Assembly: GCA_016490735.1 (NCBI GenBank)
Contig: JAEMWC010000449.1
Location: 155,001-219,000, forward strand
Length of the DNA stretch: 64,000 nucleotides
Direction: 5' to 3'
From: Pachyseris speciosa
Lineage: Eukaryota; Cnidaria; Anthozoa; Scleractinia; Pachyseridae
Positions 54,391-64,000 of the stretch are shown here, piece by piece (position 1 is the first letter of the stretch; each line of letters begins with the position of its first letter). Under the pieces are notes generated by a model. It was not told where the DNA came from and did not search any database. It saw only the letters and a program-made list of their open reading frames with translations. A program made the translations under genes and the position numbers.

Positions 54391-57300
54391 TTTCGAGGGG
54401 ATCCAACTCGCCAAGGCGGTTTTCAGTGGAGCCCTCTAATGGTTTCTCCACCTTTTCTCATTTCTTCTTCTCTAACTACATGTACATTGTAGATTTGAAA
54501 CAGGTGATACCCTGGATTAGCCACTTCTTTCTTTCCACTGTTAATGACAAAGACAAAGTTTTACCAACAACTCTTCTTTCCCAGCCACTAGTATTACACG
54601 AAAGCGAGGAAACTATTTGATACCTGTATCTTCAAAGGACAATTTACCTGCTGTACTCTGTGAACTATGCAGTCATCTGCATAAGTACCTTTGTGCATAC
54701 AGGGAAGTCGGTCAAAACGTGGATCTTTTGCCATCCTGTAGGGAAAAAAACATTCTGCTTGCCTTTTCCACTAGCTTAAAAATGAAATTACTCATTCAAA
54801 TGCATGTAATGTGAAACATTACTTGTCTTTAATCGCGATGAATGGAAGCCATTAACACAAGAGTGTATGATGGGTTGATGTACAAGCAAGGAGTAATTGA
54901 CAAATTCATGGGAATTGCTAAGTAAAGCTTGTTACCGCATGCAAAACACAAGTGCTGGGATGTACAGATACATGTGCATGCTTCTTGTGGACCTTACATA
55001 ATATACATGTACCTGAGAATGTTCTCAAATGACAGATTTATTGGAAACAGTAACATGATCAGATCTGAGATGAACAAGTTATCTCTGATCTTGTGAGACA
55101 TGATCATCATCTTGATTCTCCATGACTGAGCCTGGATCCTCAAAACTAGCAGGAATCAAGTATCGAGGATGGAGATGAGAATTGAGACTCAAAAGAGACT
55201 GTCAACTTAGTTTTAACTGGTACTATACATGTGAAACATTGTAGTTTGTTAACATGCCTGAGCATCTGTCTACATACAGACTGTACAATGTACATGTAAG
55301 AGCATTGTCAGTCATGCAAGTAAAAAAATAAAATCATCAACCATTCAATAGATAAAGTCAAGAAATTATGACATTATAGAAGAGTAATAAGGTTTCAGGG
55401 CCAAGCGATATCCTGTACTCGAGTTATTTGGCAAAATGTACCACTCTAAATTATAGTCTTTTGTATGGAAACGCCATCTTGGCATCTCTCTGAAGGATGC
55501 CAAGATGGCAGCTGGAAATAAGTTAAAACACGTTTCTTACTTTAGCTATCTCAAAGTCTTTGTTCTCTATTTTGAGCTTTCAAACATTCACATACAGGTA
55601 GATTCTTCTCTTACCATGTTGGCTTTTCAAACCTCAAAAACACACAGTGATTTAACGTTTTCATGTACACTGTAAGTGACATGCTTGTGAGCACTGTGAA
55701 AAACTCTAAACATAATTCAAACTGCTCTATTTTTCAAAACAAAGCAAGCGACTGAGCTGAAAACATGCAAGCGGATACATTTCTAAATGTCTATTACATC
55801 ATGAAGATAAAATGCAAAAGTCTGTTTACTTTTGAATTTTAGTTTTTTTATGACGTCACATGAAAATCCTTTATAGTGTACGCACCTAAGTGCCACCCTG
55901 TACTTGGATCCAAGCTTCTCTAACTCAGCCATTACACAGTCAGTGATGCATGGAACACCTGGAGGATAATGACATAAACAAATAGCATGAATTTGCTGTT
56001 GGATAAACACTTATGTGTACATGTATATTCTCTTAAAAAAATTATAAATAATTAAAAATAAAACACTTCATTTTTGTTTTCTTTTGTCTCAAATTCAAAA
56101 ATTACCATTATCTGAAACAATGGAAATCAAAACAGTATACTCTCTTGAAAAAAAAAACACAATATAATTATATATATTTTATGCAACATTAAACAGGGTA
56201 TAACATTTACAGTCTACATGCACATGTGTAAGTACAAACTTTGTCTTGTGTGATTTTCTGAGTTTGTTAAATGAAATGACTCGTACAACAAATTATGCTT
56301 AAAATGGCAATTCAGTGATGCAAGGGAATCATTAACTCATAACCCAGTGCAGATCATCATTACTGCCATATCACCTACATGTAAACTATAATAACAATAC
56401 ACTGGATGTACAAACTGTACATGTACACATGTAGCAGCTACAAGTCCTGAACCTCCTAAACATTGCAGCTTTACAAGTACAGTAGTAGTAGTTTTAGAGA
56501 AAAACTGGCTTTTCGTTACTGACTCTAACCCATTGGCACCCGTGCCGGCCAAAACCGGCCGTAAAAAACTCCCATGCTTCAAAACATTGCAACTTTCTCA
56601 ATCGCACGAATATTGCCTTAACTGTTAGTTGTGAGCACGAAATGGAATGCCCTTTAAATTTGGATATCCAATAAATGCAAGAAACATAGCGATTTTTACC
56701 AAATATGGCCTTTTGAGTTTGGACAAGAACGAAACTGGCCGTTTTTAACGTCAAAGAGAAACAACAAAAATGCCCCTTTTTGCCTTCATGTTTTTTAGGG
56801 AAATCATCGTCCAAAAACCAAAATTCAACCATCATAACAAAATTCAGTCCTTGTTCTAGCTTAGAAATGACTTTTTTTGTTCATATTCTTCTCCCGAGCG
56901 TAGATACAGCCTTTTGTTCTAGTGCATTCGGGCCTTCCCGACATTTTCAACATTTTGAGCGCATTGCATGCTGGGAACTAACGAGAATTTTTGACAGCGC
57001 CCATTCCTTCCCCAATTCTTTCACATATAAACTAAGTCTACAGCCACTCCGACCTACCGCCAAAATTTCCTGCTCGTAGTCATCTTCAGTACACAGAAAT
57101 TCCAAAATATGTGGCGGTAGGTCGCGAAATTCATCAATAGTCGAGTCCCAAAGGTACTAAGTGTTCGACCGGCCAAATTCCCAGTTCGTCGAGTAACAAG
57201 CCAAATTTAACAACAAAGTACATCACCTTGCTCGATTCTTTGAGAAAGTGGACTCTTAGCTACCGTCACGCTTAATGATGCTCATCAGGCAGCCGCTAAA

Positions 57301-59773
57301 GATGAAAAATGGCTGTAAATTTAGCAGAAATCGCAAGCAAACCGAACTTGGGCCATTGTTGTCGCTTCACGGATAAAAAATAGCTACGTCAAAATGACGT
57401 TTTCAGAAACCTTGAGCCTCCAGTGGCTTAGGACAGCACCACTTTTCCCTGGTAGTTCAAATAAAGAGTCACGAATTGCTATTCATCGTTTATAGGTGGA
57501 AAATCACTCCGAAAATGTAAAAACCTGCGGTAGTCAATGGGTTAAGTATATTTGGCTGTAGTTGACTGGTGATTTAGACAGATGTACAAATGTAATTCAG
57601 GTTTGTTTTTTACTTGGATGAACAGTGAATTAGTAGCTGAAATTAGTGTACACAAGAGCAAACAACTTACATTTGGCATAAAGGCAGTCCATCATTGCCT
57701 TGACAATATCCAGCTTATTCTTAATGGAGAAGTTGATAAAATTGGTATCCACCAGAACATAGTACGGAGGGCCAAGCTGGGTGTTATATTGAAAGAACAG
57801 TGCAGATGAAGCTTGCTCCCTGTATGAGAAAGGAAGAAAGAAATATTAGAGACCTTTAGTATCAGGTTTTTCATGCTTAACGGCAAACGGCAAACCTGAG
57901 AAAGTCACGTTCTCTGTTGTGTGCTGGTGTGCTGGCATGACCACTGTCTTGCGGTTGCGTTTGCAGTTCGCAGTTCACGTTTGAACGGCAGGAAGGGCTT
58001 CCAGCGGTAAGTGATTTACGGCAAGTTTTTTTGCCATTAAAAATTCAGCCCAACGTTTAAAGGCAAGAAATAGGTTTTTATACCCACCTGTAATGTCCTT
58101 GTCAGACTTTTGAACTCGAATCAATGCATGTTTTTTAGACAATAAAAGAGAAGCACTTCGACTTGATGGGAAAGAACATGGCGGCATGAAACAAAAAATA
58201 AATGCTAAAATTCCAAACCAATTTAGTTAAACTCCGTATCACTCCTTACAATCTTAGAAATAGTGGGGTAACTCCTCCATGGTTCGTTCTTTTTTATTAT
58301 ATCCCATATATGGAACTGACTACCAGCATCCATAAAGAAGGCAGAGCATGTTGCATCCTTTCATAGCCTTTTAAAGAAACAAAACTTAATTGGATGTCAA
58401 TGCAATAACTGCATTTGATATTTCTTCTCAATTAATTAATTAATTAATTAATTAATTAATTAATTAATTAATTACAGTGTATGTACATTTTTTCATTTTT
58501 AGTATCTTAAATATAGTTTAGGGACTTTTCTATTTGTATTTTTTTAATTAGCCTTCCTTTTTTATTTATTTCATCTATACATCAATATGTGGCAATCTAT
58601 TTTAGATTTTTAGCTGTCTTAATTCATAGTTTTTTAATTGTCAATCACTTTAAACATGAGCCTCCGGCTCGGGAGACTGGGTAACCACTCCCTGCGTATT
58701 TGACATTAAATAAATTATCTCATCTCCTCTCCTCTCCTCTCCTCTCCTCTCCTCTCCTCTCCTCTCCTCTCCTCTCCTCTCCTCTCCTCTCCTCTCCTCT
58801 CCTCTCCTCTCCTCTCGTCTCGTCTCGTCTCGTCTTTTCTTATCTTATCTTACCCTGGCAACCTGAGACCGCAAACGTCTAACTGCAAACTTCAGTTTGC
58901 GGTTTCCAATGAAAAACCTGATGCTAAAGGTCTCTATTGACCCTTCATTCACTTGTAATTAAAACTTGATTTGGGGTACTCTCTCCTCATGAGAATCACC
59001 AATGCATGGAATGGAATGGAATGGAATGGAATGGAATGGAATCCTTGTGAACAACAACTTCATAATATGTGGGGATAGCCTTTAAGCCGGTCATCTGCTT
59101 CAACATGGCGTTGACCCCCGGACCAACTAGGAAGATATGTGGGGGATTACAAGGAGATGGATGGGATTCTTTGCCTGGGGTTGGGGGGGGGGGGGGGGGA
59201 TCTTTACACTGTTTTACGATCAAAGCCGATGCCGATGCCGATGACGTGACATGTGGGTTATTCCTACACACAAATGTAGCATAAGGTAAAATAAAGGAAA
59301 AGTGTGAAAATTACTTGGGGAATAGATACACGATGCTACGAGAAACGTTAACGGATTTGCCACATAATTTATTACACTACATATAAGAACAAGTGATCTC
59401 TTACACGTGGCGGGTTTCTTTTTCTTCTTCGTTCTTCTTTTTCTGTTTTTCCTTTTCTTGATTTTTCTGACTGAAAGAAAAAAGATGATGATGTAGAAAT
59501 TAGCTGGCTAGTAAAAAAAAACCACATCTTCTACAAGGCGATAAACAAAACCTACAGTTAAGAAAAACAAAAACGTTCTAATTCACGTGTATGCGCGATC
59601 GGTTCGCGACGGACTCACATTCTCATATCCTTTGGAGAGATCATTCGCTTCACAGCGGCGAACTTTCTCGTCTTTTTCGCCTTACCCTGCGTGAAGAAAG
59701 GGTTAAGTAGTAAGAACACTATTAAACACCTCAATTCGAAGACAATAAAGCTAAATATAGAGATGCGTACCAT
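49668..59773 (-). CDS. FCF1 (UTP24) rRNA-processing PIN-domain nuclease, 9 coding exons
   Basis: Exons (high to low): 59771-59773, 59619-59686, 59405-59470, 57671-57819, 55886-55958, 54648-54735, 51797-51891, 51135-51169, 49668-49681. All have GT-AG borders and fitting phases; total 591 nt, 196 residues (human FCF1 is 198 as recalled). It begins [15 protein letters not shown], has a lysine-rich stretch (about 25-45), then the PIN core: [14 protein letters not shown] (first acid D70), [52 protein letters not shown], and ends [15 protein letters not shown]1/UTP24 is the SSU-processome nuclease that trims the 5' end of 18S rRNA. The first exon carries only ATG and the last 14 coding bases. Introns hold a MULE, a piggyBac MITE and a LINE tail. 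Confidence 0.93.
49950..50570. repeat. diverged intronic repeat, copy 1
   Basis: Shares the order GTAGAAGAGTAATAA, ACTCGAGTTATT, TATGGAA..CGCCAT, ATGGCGGC/ATGGCAGC, ACATGCTT and TGACGTCA..TGAAAA with 55320-55880. Class unknown. This copy has gained a short TAGCCTCCCACGCAGTCGTT hairpin at about 50268-50301. Confidence 0.6.
50812..50852. repeat. (ATTG)n microsatellite
   Basis: Nine to ten ATTG units in an FCF1 intron. Confidence 0.9.
51999..52271 (+). mobile_element. tRNA-derived SINE inside MULE 2
   Basis: A-box TGGCGCAGTGG and B-box GGTTCGATTTC sit in the expected order and spacing. A body with CTACTCTGCTCCGAGG follows, and an A/T-rich tail ends near TAAATAAAGTGATTATT. It differs from the SINE family at 2355 and 37106. 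Boundaries are approximate. Confidence 0.7.
52877..53077 (-). pseudogene. RecQ-family helicase fragment
   Basis: [19 protein letters not shown] carries a Walker A of RecQ type (usually PTGYGKS), and [16 protein letters not shown] corresponds to motif Ia. The reading stops soon after, and upstream sequence is separated by the LINE insertion. It is a short relic inside MULE 2, covering the same helicase region as the piece in MULE 1. Confidence 0.7.
53083..53276 (+). mobile_element. LINE 3' end insertion
   Basis: Ends AAATAAAGATGACTTGACTTG with a GACTT tandem tail and a 7-bp duplication ACAAATT (53076-53082 and 53277-53283). Only the 3' untranslated end was inserted. Confidence 0.65.
53757..53990. 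repeat. dispersed repeat, copy 3
   Basis: CCTCACAAACTGATGTG, GGGCACTAAGGCCATGTGGTAG and TTAAATCTACCAAATA match 48335-48620 in the same order. Confidence 0.65.
54359..54391. repeat. (ATA)n microsatellite
   Basis: About eleven AAT triplets in an FCF1 intron. Confidence 0.9.
55320..55880. repeat. diverged intronic repeat, copy 2
   Basis: Counterpart of 49950-50570, ending TGACGTCACATGAAAATCC just before FCF1 exon 5. Confidence 0.6.
56529..57541. mobile_element. piggyBac-type MITE, copy 2
   Basis: Near-identical to 2985-3983 with a 14-bp insertion near 57028 and a handful of substitutions. The right flank is TTAA (57542-57545); the left has decayed to CTAA (56525-56528). It sits in an FCF1 intron. 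Confidence 0.82.
58200..58721 (+). pseudogene. LINE reverse-transcriptase C-terminal remnant and 3' UTR
   Basis: Broken reading frames resemble the end of a CR1/Jockey-type RT (ITPYNLRN and, later, [19 protein letters not shown]), ending before GGCTCGGGAGACTGGGTAAC and a CTCCT tail. Too decayed for activity. Confidence 0.5.
58430..58476. repeat. (ATTA)n microsatellite
   Basis: Eleven ATTA units within the LINE remnant. Confidence 0.9.
58722..58850. repeat. (CTCCT)n pentamer tract
   Basis: About twenty CTCCT units grading to CTCGT and CTTAT, probably expanded from the LINE 3' tail. Confidence 0.9.
59007..59042. repeat. (GGAAT)n microsatellite
   Basis: Seven GGAAT units in an FCF1 intron; a G-run follows at 59187-59200. 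Confidence 0.9.
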
Positions 59774-60036
59774 ACTGAATCCAAAACGCCTAACAAAATG
59801 GCGACGAACGAGAAAGCTGACCGCGAAAGACCTGGGTTTCACACGTAACACCGCTGACTGGACTCCAGGAACGCCTGGCTAAATACTTCCTATTCCTTCC
59901 GATCCTTCTAGTTTTCTCCTGTCAGCAAAAATTCTGAAATTATACAAATGTGGATTTCACAATCATTCGGAAACAGTTGGACATATAAATGTGGAGATAT
60001 TCTTCGATAACTACTGCCTTATATCCTCGAATTGTG
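59774..60036. promoter_or_regulatory. likely bidirectional promoter of FCF1 and the PARG-like gene
   Basis: Only 263 bp separate the two start codons, read in opposite directions. The stretch contains AAAATGGCGAC near 59796 (a CCAT/YY1-like GCCATTTT box seen from minus) and no TATA box, consistent with a housekeeping shared promoter. Confidence 0.6.
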
Positions 60037-61135
60037 ATGGCTTCAGCTGAAGGCACCGGCAGCAGTTCTTTGGCACAGCCGATCTTTGACCACAAGCGAT
60101 GGCTGGCAGAGTTCAAGTCTTCAAAAAATTTTAAACAACTAAGAATGGACATTATGCAGCAAACACTTGAAGCTTGCAAGAACTTCAAGTATAGGTTAGA
60201 AGATGGTACTGAAGTAACATTTTCAGATCATGGAAGTGTTTCAAGAGAGGCCCGAAAAACAGTGCTACACATTGAAGAGTCGCCACCTGAAAGACAGGTG
60301 AAAGGCGATGGGTTTGAAACTAGCATAATCATGGTAAATGCTGATTGCCTTGAGGAAGCAATTCGATTGACGAGCGAGGGCTATAATCCAGCGGTCTTGA
60401 ACATGGCTTCTTCACGAAGACCAGGTAAGGTACAGTTTACAGAGCGATCAATGTGTGTGACGTGACATTGATATTGATGGTTCCAAAGGTTGACTTAGTG
60501 GGTGTCATCCCTCTCTCTCTCCTATAAAAATTACGTGTACCTCTTACTTGCTCTTCTAAGCCCAAGTCTTCTTTCCTTCAGGAGGAGGTTATCTGTCAGG
60601 AGCTGGTGCACAAGAAGAGAACTTATTCCGTCGAACAAATTACGTCCAACATTTGGCTGATCCTGAAAGAGAATTTGATCCCAAGAGGAAATGGAGTTAC
60701 AGACTCCCAGAATTTTCTTGCGTATATTCCAGGAATGTCTTCATCATAAGGTCGTCGGAAGCACAAGGGTACGCATTTCTCCCACGCCCAGTACCCATGT
60801 CTTTTGTTGCCTTATCTGCTTACTGTAGTCCCCCACTTACAAAAGACAAACAAAGGCTCATCCCACAAATTGCAGAGAAAACAAAACAGAAGATCCGGTG
60901 TATGTTGGCTACAGGACTGCACCATGGACATGACTCACTGGTTTTATCGGCGCTTGGTTGTGGGGCATTCAGAAACCCGCCCCATCATGTGGCTCAGCTC
61001 TTCAAGGAAGTGTTATCAGAAGAGGAGTTTGTAAACAGATATAAGCACATTTCTTTTGCTATCCTTGATGACCATAATGCCAGAGGGCAGGGAAACTACC
61101 AACCCTTTTTAGAGGTGTTTGGTCAGTCTTCATAA
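60037..61135 (+). CDS. microbial-type PARG-like (DUF2263) macrodomain protein, 2 exons
   Basis: Exons 60037-60424 and 60582-61135 with a 157-bp GT-AG intron; 313 residues from MASAEG (an in-frame ATG at 59989 would add 16). Residues 130-142 read GGGYLSGAGAQEE, the GGG-X(6)-QEE signature of poly(ADP-ribose) glycohydrolase active sites, with the two glutamates near 141-142. LNMASSRRPG before it and LVLSALGCGAFRNPP (C-terminal half) are macrodomain-fold blocks. The family is the microbial-type PARG group (DUF2263/TIGR02452). Removal of ADP-ribose from proteins or nucleic acid is the expected role, inferred from the motif. AATAAA at 61448-61453 may end the transcript. It is divergent from FCF1. 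Confidence 0.88.
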
Positions 61136-63012
61136 AAGTTACAATCCTTATAGCACACGGTTTGAAGTAAAAATAGCATGACAATTGAAGGGCCGAGCTC
61201 AAAAAGGGCAAATGGTCTTAAAATCCTGGCAAACGCAGCAGTTTTCAGTTGAGTGTCAAAAGCAATTCTCATTTGCATTGGTTTTTGTTGTGGCTATTGC
61301 CTCGAAGAGGCAAAGCCACTTAGTCATCGGGTTGTAAGTCCATCCGTAACAATAGCTGGCACAGGACACCCAAGAAATGAAAATTTCAGCCACGTGCACA
61401 TCATGCAAATACAGCACATCACAAAAGAACAGATTTGAAGAGGGACTAATAAACACGTTTCCACCCCGTATGGATAGATTATATGAAAACTTTCTTATTA
61501 GTACTAAGTTACTCAGGACTCTGTCACACTGAAATTTATGAATTTTGAAAAGGCACTCTTTGCCATCTCGTCATCAGTTCAACTTGAAATATATATTCAC
61601 CTTGGGAATGATTTGAAGCGATGTGCAGTTGCTTATCAAAATAACGGTGAATTGCAAAATCGTAAGGGCGATTGATTCATGAGCTATTTCAAGATTCTTT
61701 CCAATCTAGTTGAGACCAAATAATTATTCAGTTTGCTCCTAAATCGTAGTATCGGCGAAAACAAATTTTATCCATACGGCGCAGACCAGCTCTGAGACTA
61801 AAAATAGAAGCCGCATAAAGTGTTCTTTTAAAACTATTCTTTTAACTTCATGAAATGACAATGTTTCTCAAAAACAAATAAGTAAACTTTGCTAACTTCC
61901 TCAGCAATAACATTTTCATATATATCACTATCAAGCTGGGAACAAAAATAAACAACACGCAATCATTTTGCAGCTAGCCGGCGACGTGTGTCAGATTATG
62001 TGCAATGCAAATCAATGAGACATGTTCTAAAATACAAAATGACACTACTTTGGATCCTTTTTTTGTTGTGTTTTCATTTCTTTTACATAATTCCAAAATG
62101 CGAAGTACTCAATTCTTGGTTTCGAAAGTTAAAAATGTCCTATTGTTTCCGTTTACTTTTCTTTTCTATCAAAGAATTATAGTGACCGGGGCAACTGTCA
62201 AATCACCGGTCGCCGGCGTTTTTTGACAAGCCTGAATTTTATACATAGCTACCTGTGTTCACACTTGGATCAAACTGATATTCCAATGTCCGATCATATA
62301 TTTCTTTTCACCCAGCAAATAAAAGATTAGATTACGGCAGTAGACACACATGCTTTTTAAGCGCCTCTTTTTTTTACATGTACTAAACACACTGTGGTTG
62401 GTTGGCAAAACTTCCACCACTTTCTCAAACCAATGAGAAGCAAAGCCAAACCCAATCACAACCTGTTGCATTAATTTTGTGCATTTTCCTGCATTTGGCA
62501 TTGGCATCATGAAATTGCTTTGTATTCTAATTGGGTCATTGCATTGTTTACATCTGTTGTGATTGGCTAAAGTTTGCTAAACTGCAGACTTGTTATCACT
62601 TTGGAAACATTGGTCCATATCATACTGTAATAATTACAGTATGATATGGACCAATGTTTCCAAATGAATGAATTTGCTTAGCACTTTGCCAAAAACTCAA
62701 GAACCAGGAACAAAAAGGATCTGATGCATGGTTGATTTCTTTCATTTGAGCTTTAAAAAGAATAGGCCATTTTACAATTGCATGCTCAGTGACCTGGCCC
62801 ATGAATGGAAAATGAGGCTGGGGGTGACCTTGTTTTGATACAGACCTCACTGCTTGTCTCATATAATATTATTATATCATGTTTTTCTCACCCTAACTAT
62901 TCCAGATTTGCAATTGAGAAAGCCAGAGAGGTTTGTAGCAAAACAATTTGAACTCTAGCCTCGCTTCCACTCAGACCAGGTCGCTGAACACATTACTGTA
63001 AAATGGGCTAAT
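61136..63012. other. 3' flank of PARG-like gene, non-coding
   Basis: AT-rich. Holds a candidate AATAAA (61448) and a perfect hairpin (62600-62664). No gene recognised. Confidence 0.45.
62600..62664. repeat. 65-bp perfect hairpin, 32-bp arms
   Basis: TTTGGAAACATTGGTCCATA continues to TACTGTAAT, then one A, then the exact complement. Confidence 0.95.
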
Positions 63013-63378
63013 AGGGAGCTTAAGAAACAAGGAAGGGAATGTCAACGAGAATGTCACAAAACAATAGGTTTAATGAGCTAAAACAATAGCTCTGCATGTG
63101 TGTTTTGCATTTTGGTACTAACATTTCTTGGCCATCCCCTGCAAAACAACGTGAAATGACCAAATTTTAGGTTTTGACGAGAACATGAGCACATTATGGC
63201 ATTTTTTTCTTCTTTTTCTTTACTTTAACACCGTTCATAGAAATTTAGTTCCTGGATAGTTCGCTGACATTTTACAAGTTGAACAAATTGGAATAATCGT
63301 GAAAGAGCTACAATAACGAGAAGATATATTTTGAAATGACATTTTTGTTGTGTCACGTCCTCGTTTCTTAAACTCCCC
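63013..63378. mobile_element. MITE family A, copy 3
   Basis: Ends AGGGAGCTTAAGAAACAAGG and GTTTCTTAAACTCCCC, with flanks AAT (63010-63012) and ATT (63379-63381), a one-base-decayed 3-bp duplication. The interior matches the other copies in inverse (CAAAACAACGTGAAATGACC). Confidence 0.7.
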
Positions 63379-63381
63379 ATT

Positions 63382-64000
63382 GGTTCATGCATCACTTCAG
63401 TTGGTTCAGTTTCAGGTTGAAATTTGCCGAGTTTAAACATTGACTTATACCCCTTTTGAATTGAGCTCTTTGACTGTTATCCAAAATGAAAGTTATTACA
63501 ATGTACAAGGTAATACCTGTTAAAGGAACTAACAAGAAGTATGCTGTCTGTAAAGAGACGATCTACCAGTAAAATCTGTAGTGAATGAAACATTCATCAC
63601 CATTACATTGATTGTTTATTGATTCAGAACACTAAGTGAGACATTACAACACAATTTCATCACCATTAATTTTCACCGACAGTAATTATTAATTTATTGA
63701 CGCTGAAGACTGCCAATGCACTTCTGATCATAGCTTGAAAAGATTTCAGTCAGTAACGAATACAATGGCTACTCTGATGCTAGTAATAATATATAAATAT
63801 AGGACAAGTGTATGCCTCGTCTCTTAAGCACTCAACAATGAAAATAGTTATAATCGTTATAACTTCTAATATTAAATAGAGATAAATTGAAACCCACAAA
63901 CTTAGAGATGTTTCAAAGGAAAGACAATTTCAGGAAATTTCAAACCAAGCTCCTGTCTTGTTAAGACTTTTCATGTCATATGATCAATTGCAAGATGCAT
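63382..64000. other. non-coding, nothing recognised
   Basis: AT-rich end of the window with no supported gene. Confidence 0.4.

Noticed and set aside
55783..56010. A stand-alone ORF starting in [13 protein letters not shown]
   Set aside because: Only the middle part is exon 5 of FCF1; the rest is intron read-through.

Overview
The window reads as nuclear DNA of an animal. I think it is a cnidarian, most likely a stony coral, but that is an inference from remembered repeat and protein families and cannot be proved here. The support is compact spliced genes with GT-AG introns, dense small DNA transposons, tRNA-derived SINEs and a cysteine-repeat secreted protein. No bacterial or plasmid features are present.

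Layout. 0-4.5 kb: a Mutator-like element carrying a broken RecQ-helicase fragment, a SINE, and a MITE with a piggyBac-type MITE nested inside it. 4.5-10 kb: the standout feature, a 5,457-bp mini-Polinton with 1-kb near-identical terminal inverted repeats, AG...CT ends and a perfect 6-bp target-site duplication (AAAGAG). It encodes a zinc-finger packaging-type ATPase on one arm and several small virion-like proteins on the other, read outward from a central microsatellite. 10-22 kb: non-LTR retrotransposon remains, Harbinger-type MITEs and long stretches where I see nothing. 22-26 kb: a secreted cysteine-repeat protein gene (+), then a BTB-BACK-PHR gene (-) broken by one stop and one frameshift. 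26-35.4 kb: repeats, including a 4.2-kb transposon whose ends are packed with alternating GAGTTA/TAACTC words. 35.4-48.1 kb: a complete 12-exon LRRC74-like gene (-). 49.7-59.8 kb: a complete 9-exon FCF1 (rRNA-processing PIN nuclease) gene (-), head-to-head with a two-exon microbial-type PARG-like gene (+, 60.0-61.1 kb). 61-64 kb: non-coding sequence with a MITE and a perfect 65-bp hairpin.

The host genes look ordinary and intact apart from the BTB gene. FCF1 and the PARG-like gene probably share a promoter of about 260 bp. Most of the remaining sequence is explained by transposons, often nested, whose target-site duplications can be read directly. I joined exons by hand from splice sites, reading phase and family resemblance. 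Family assignments rest on remembered motifs, not database searches.
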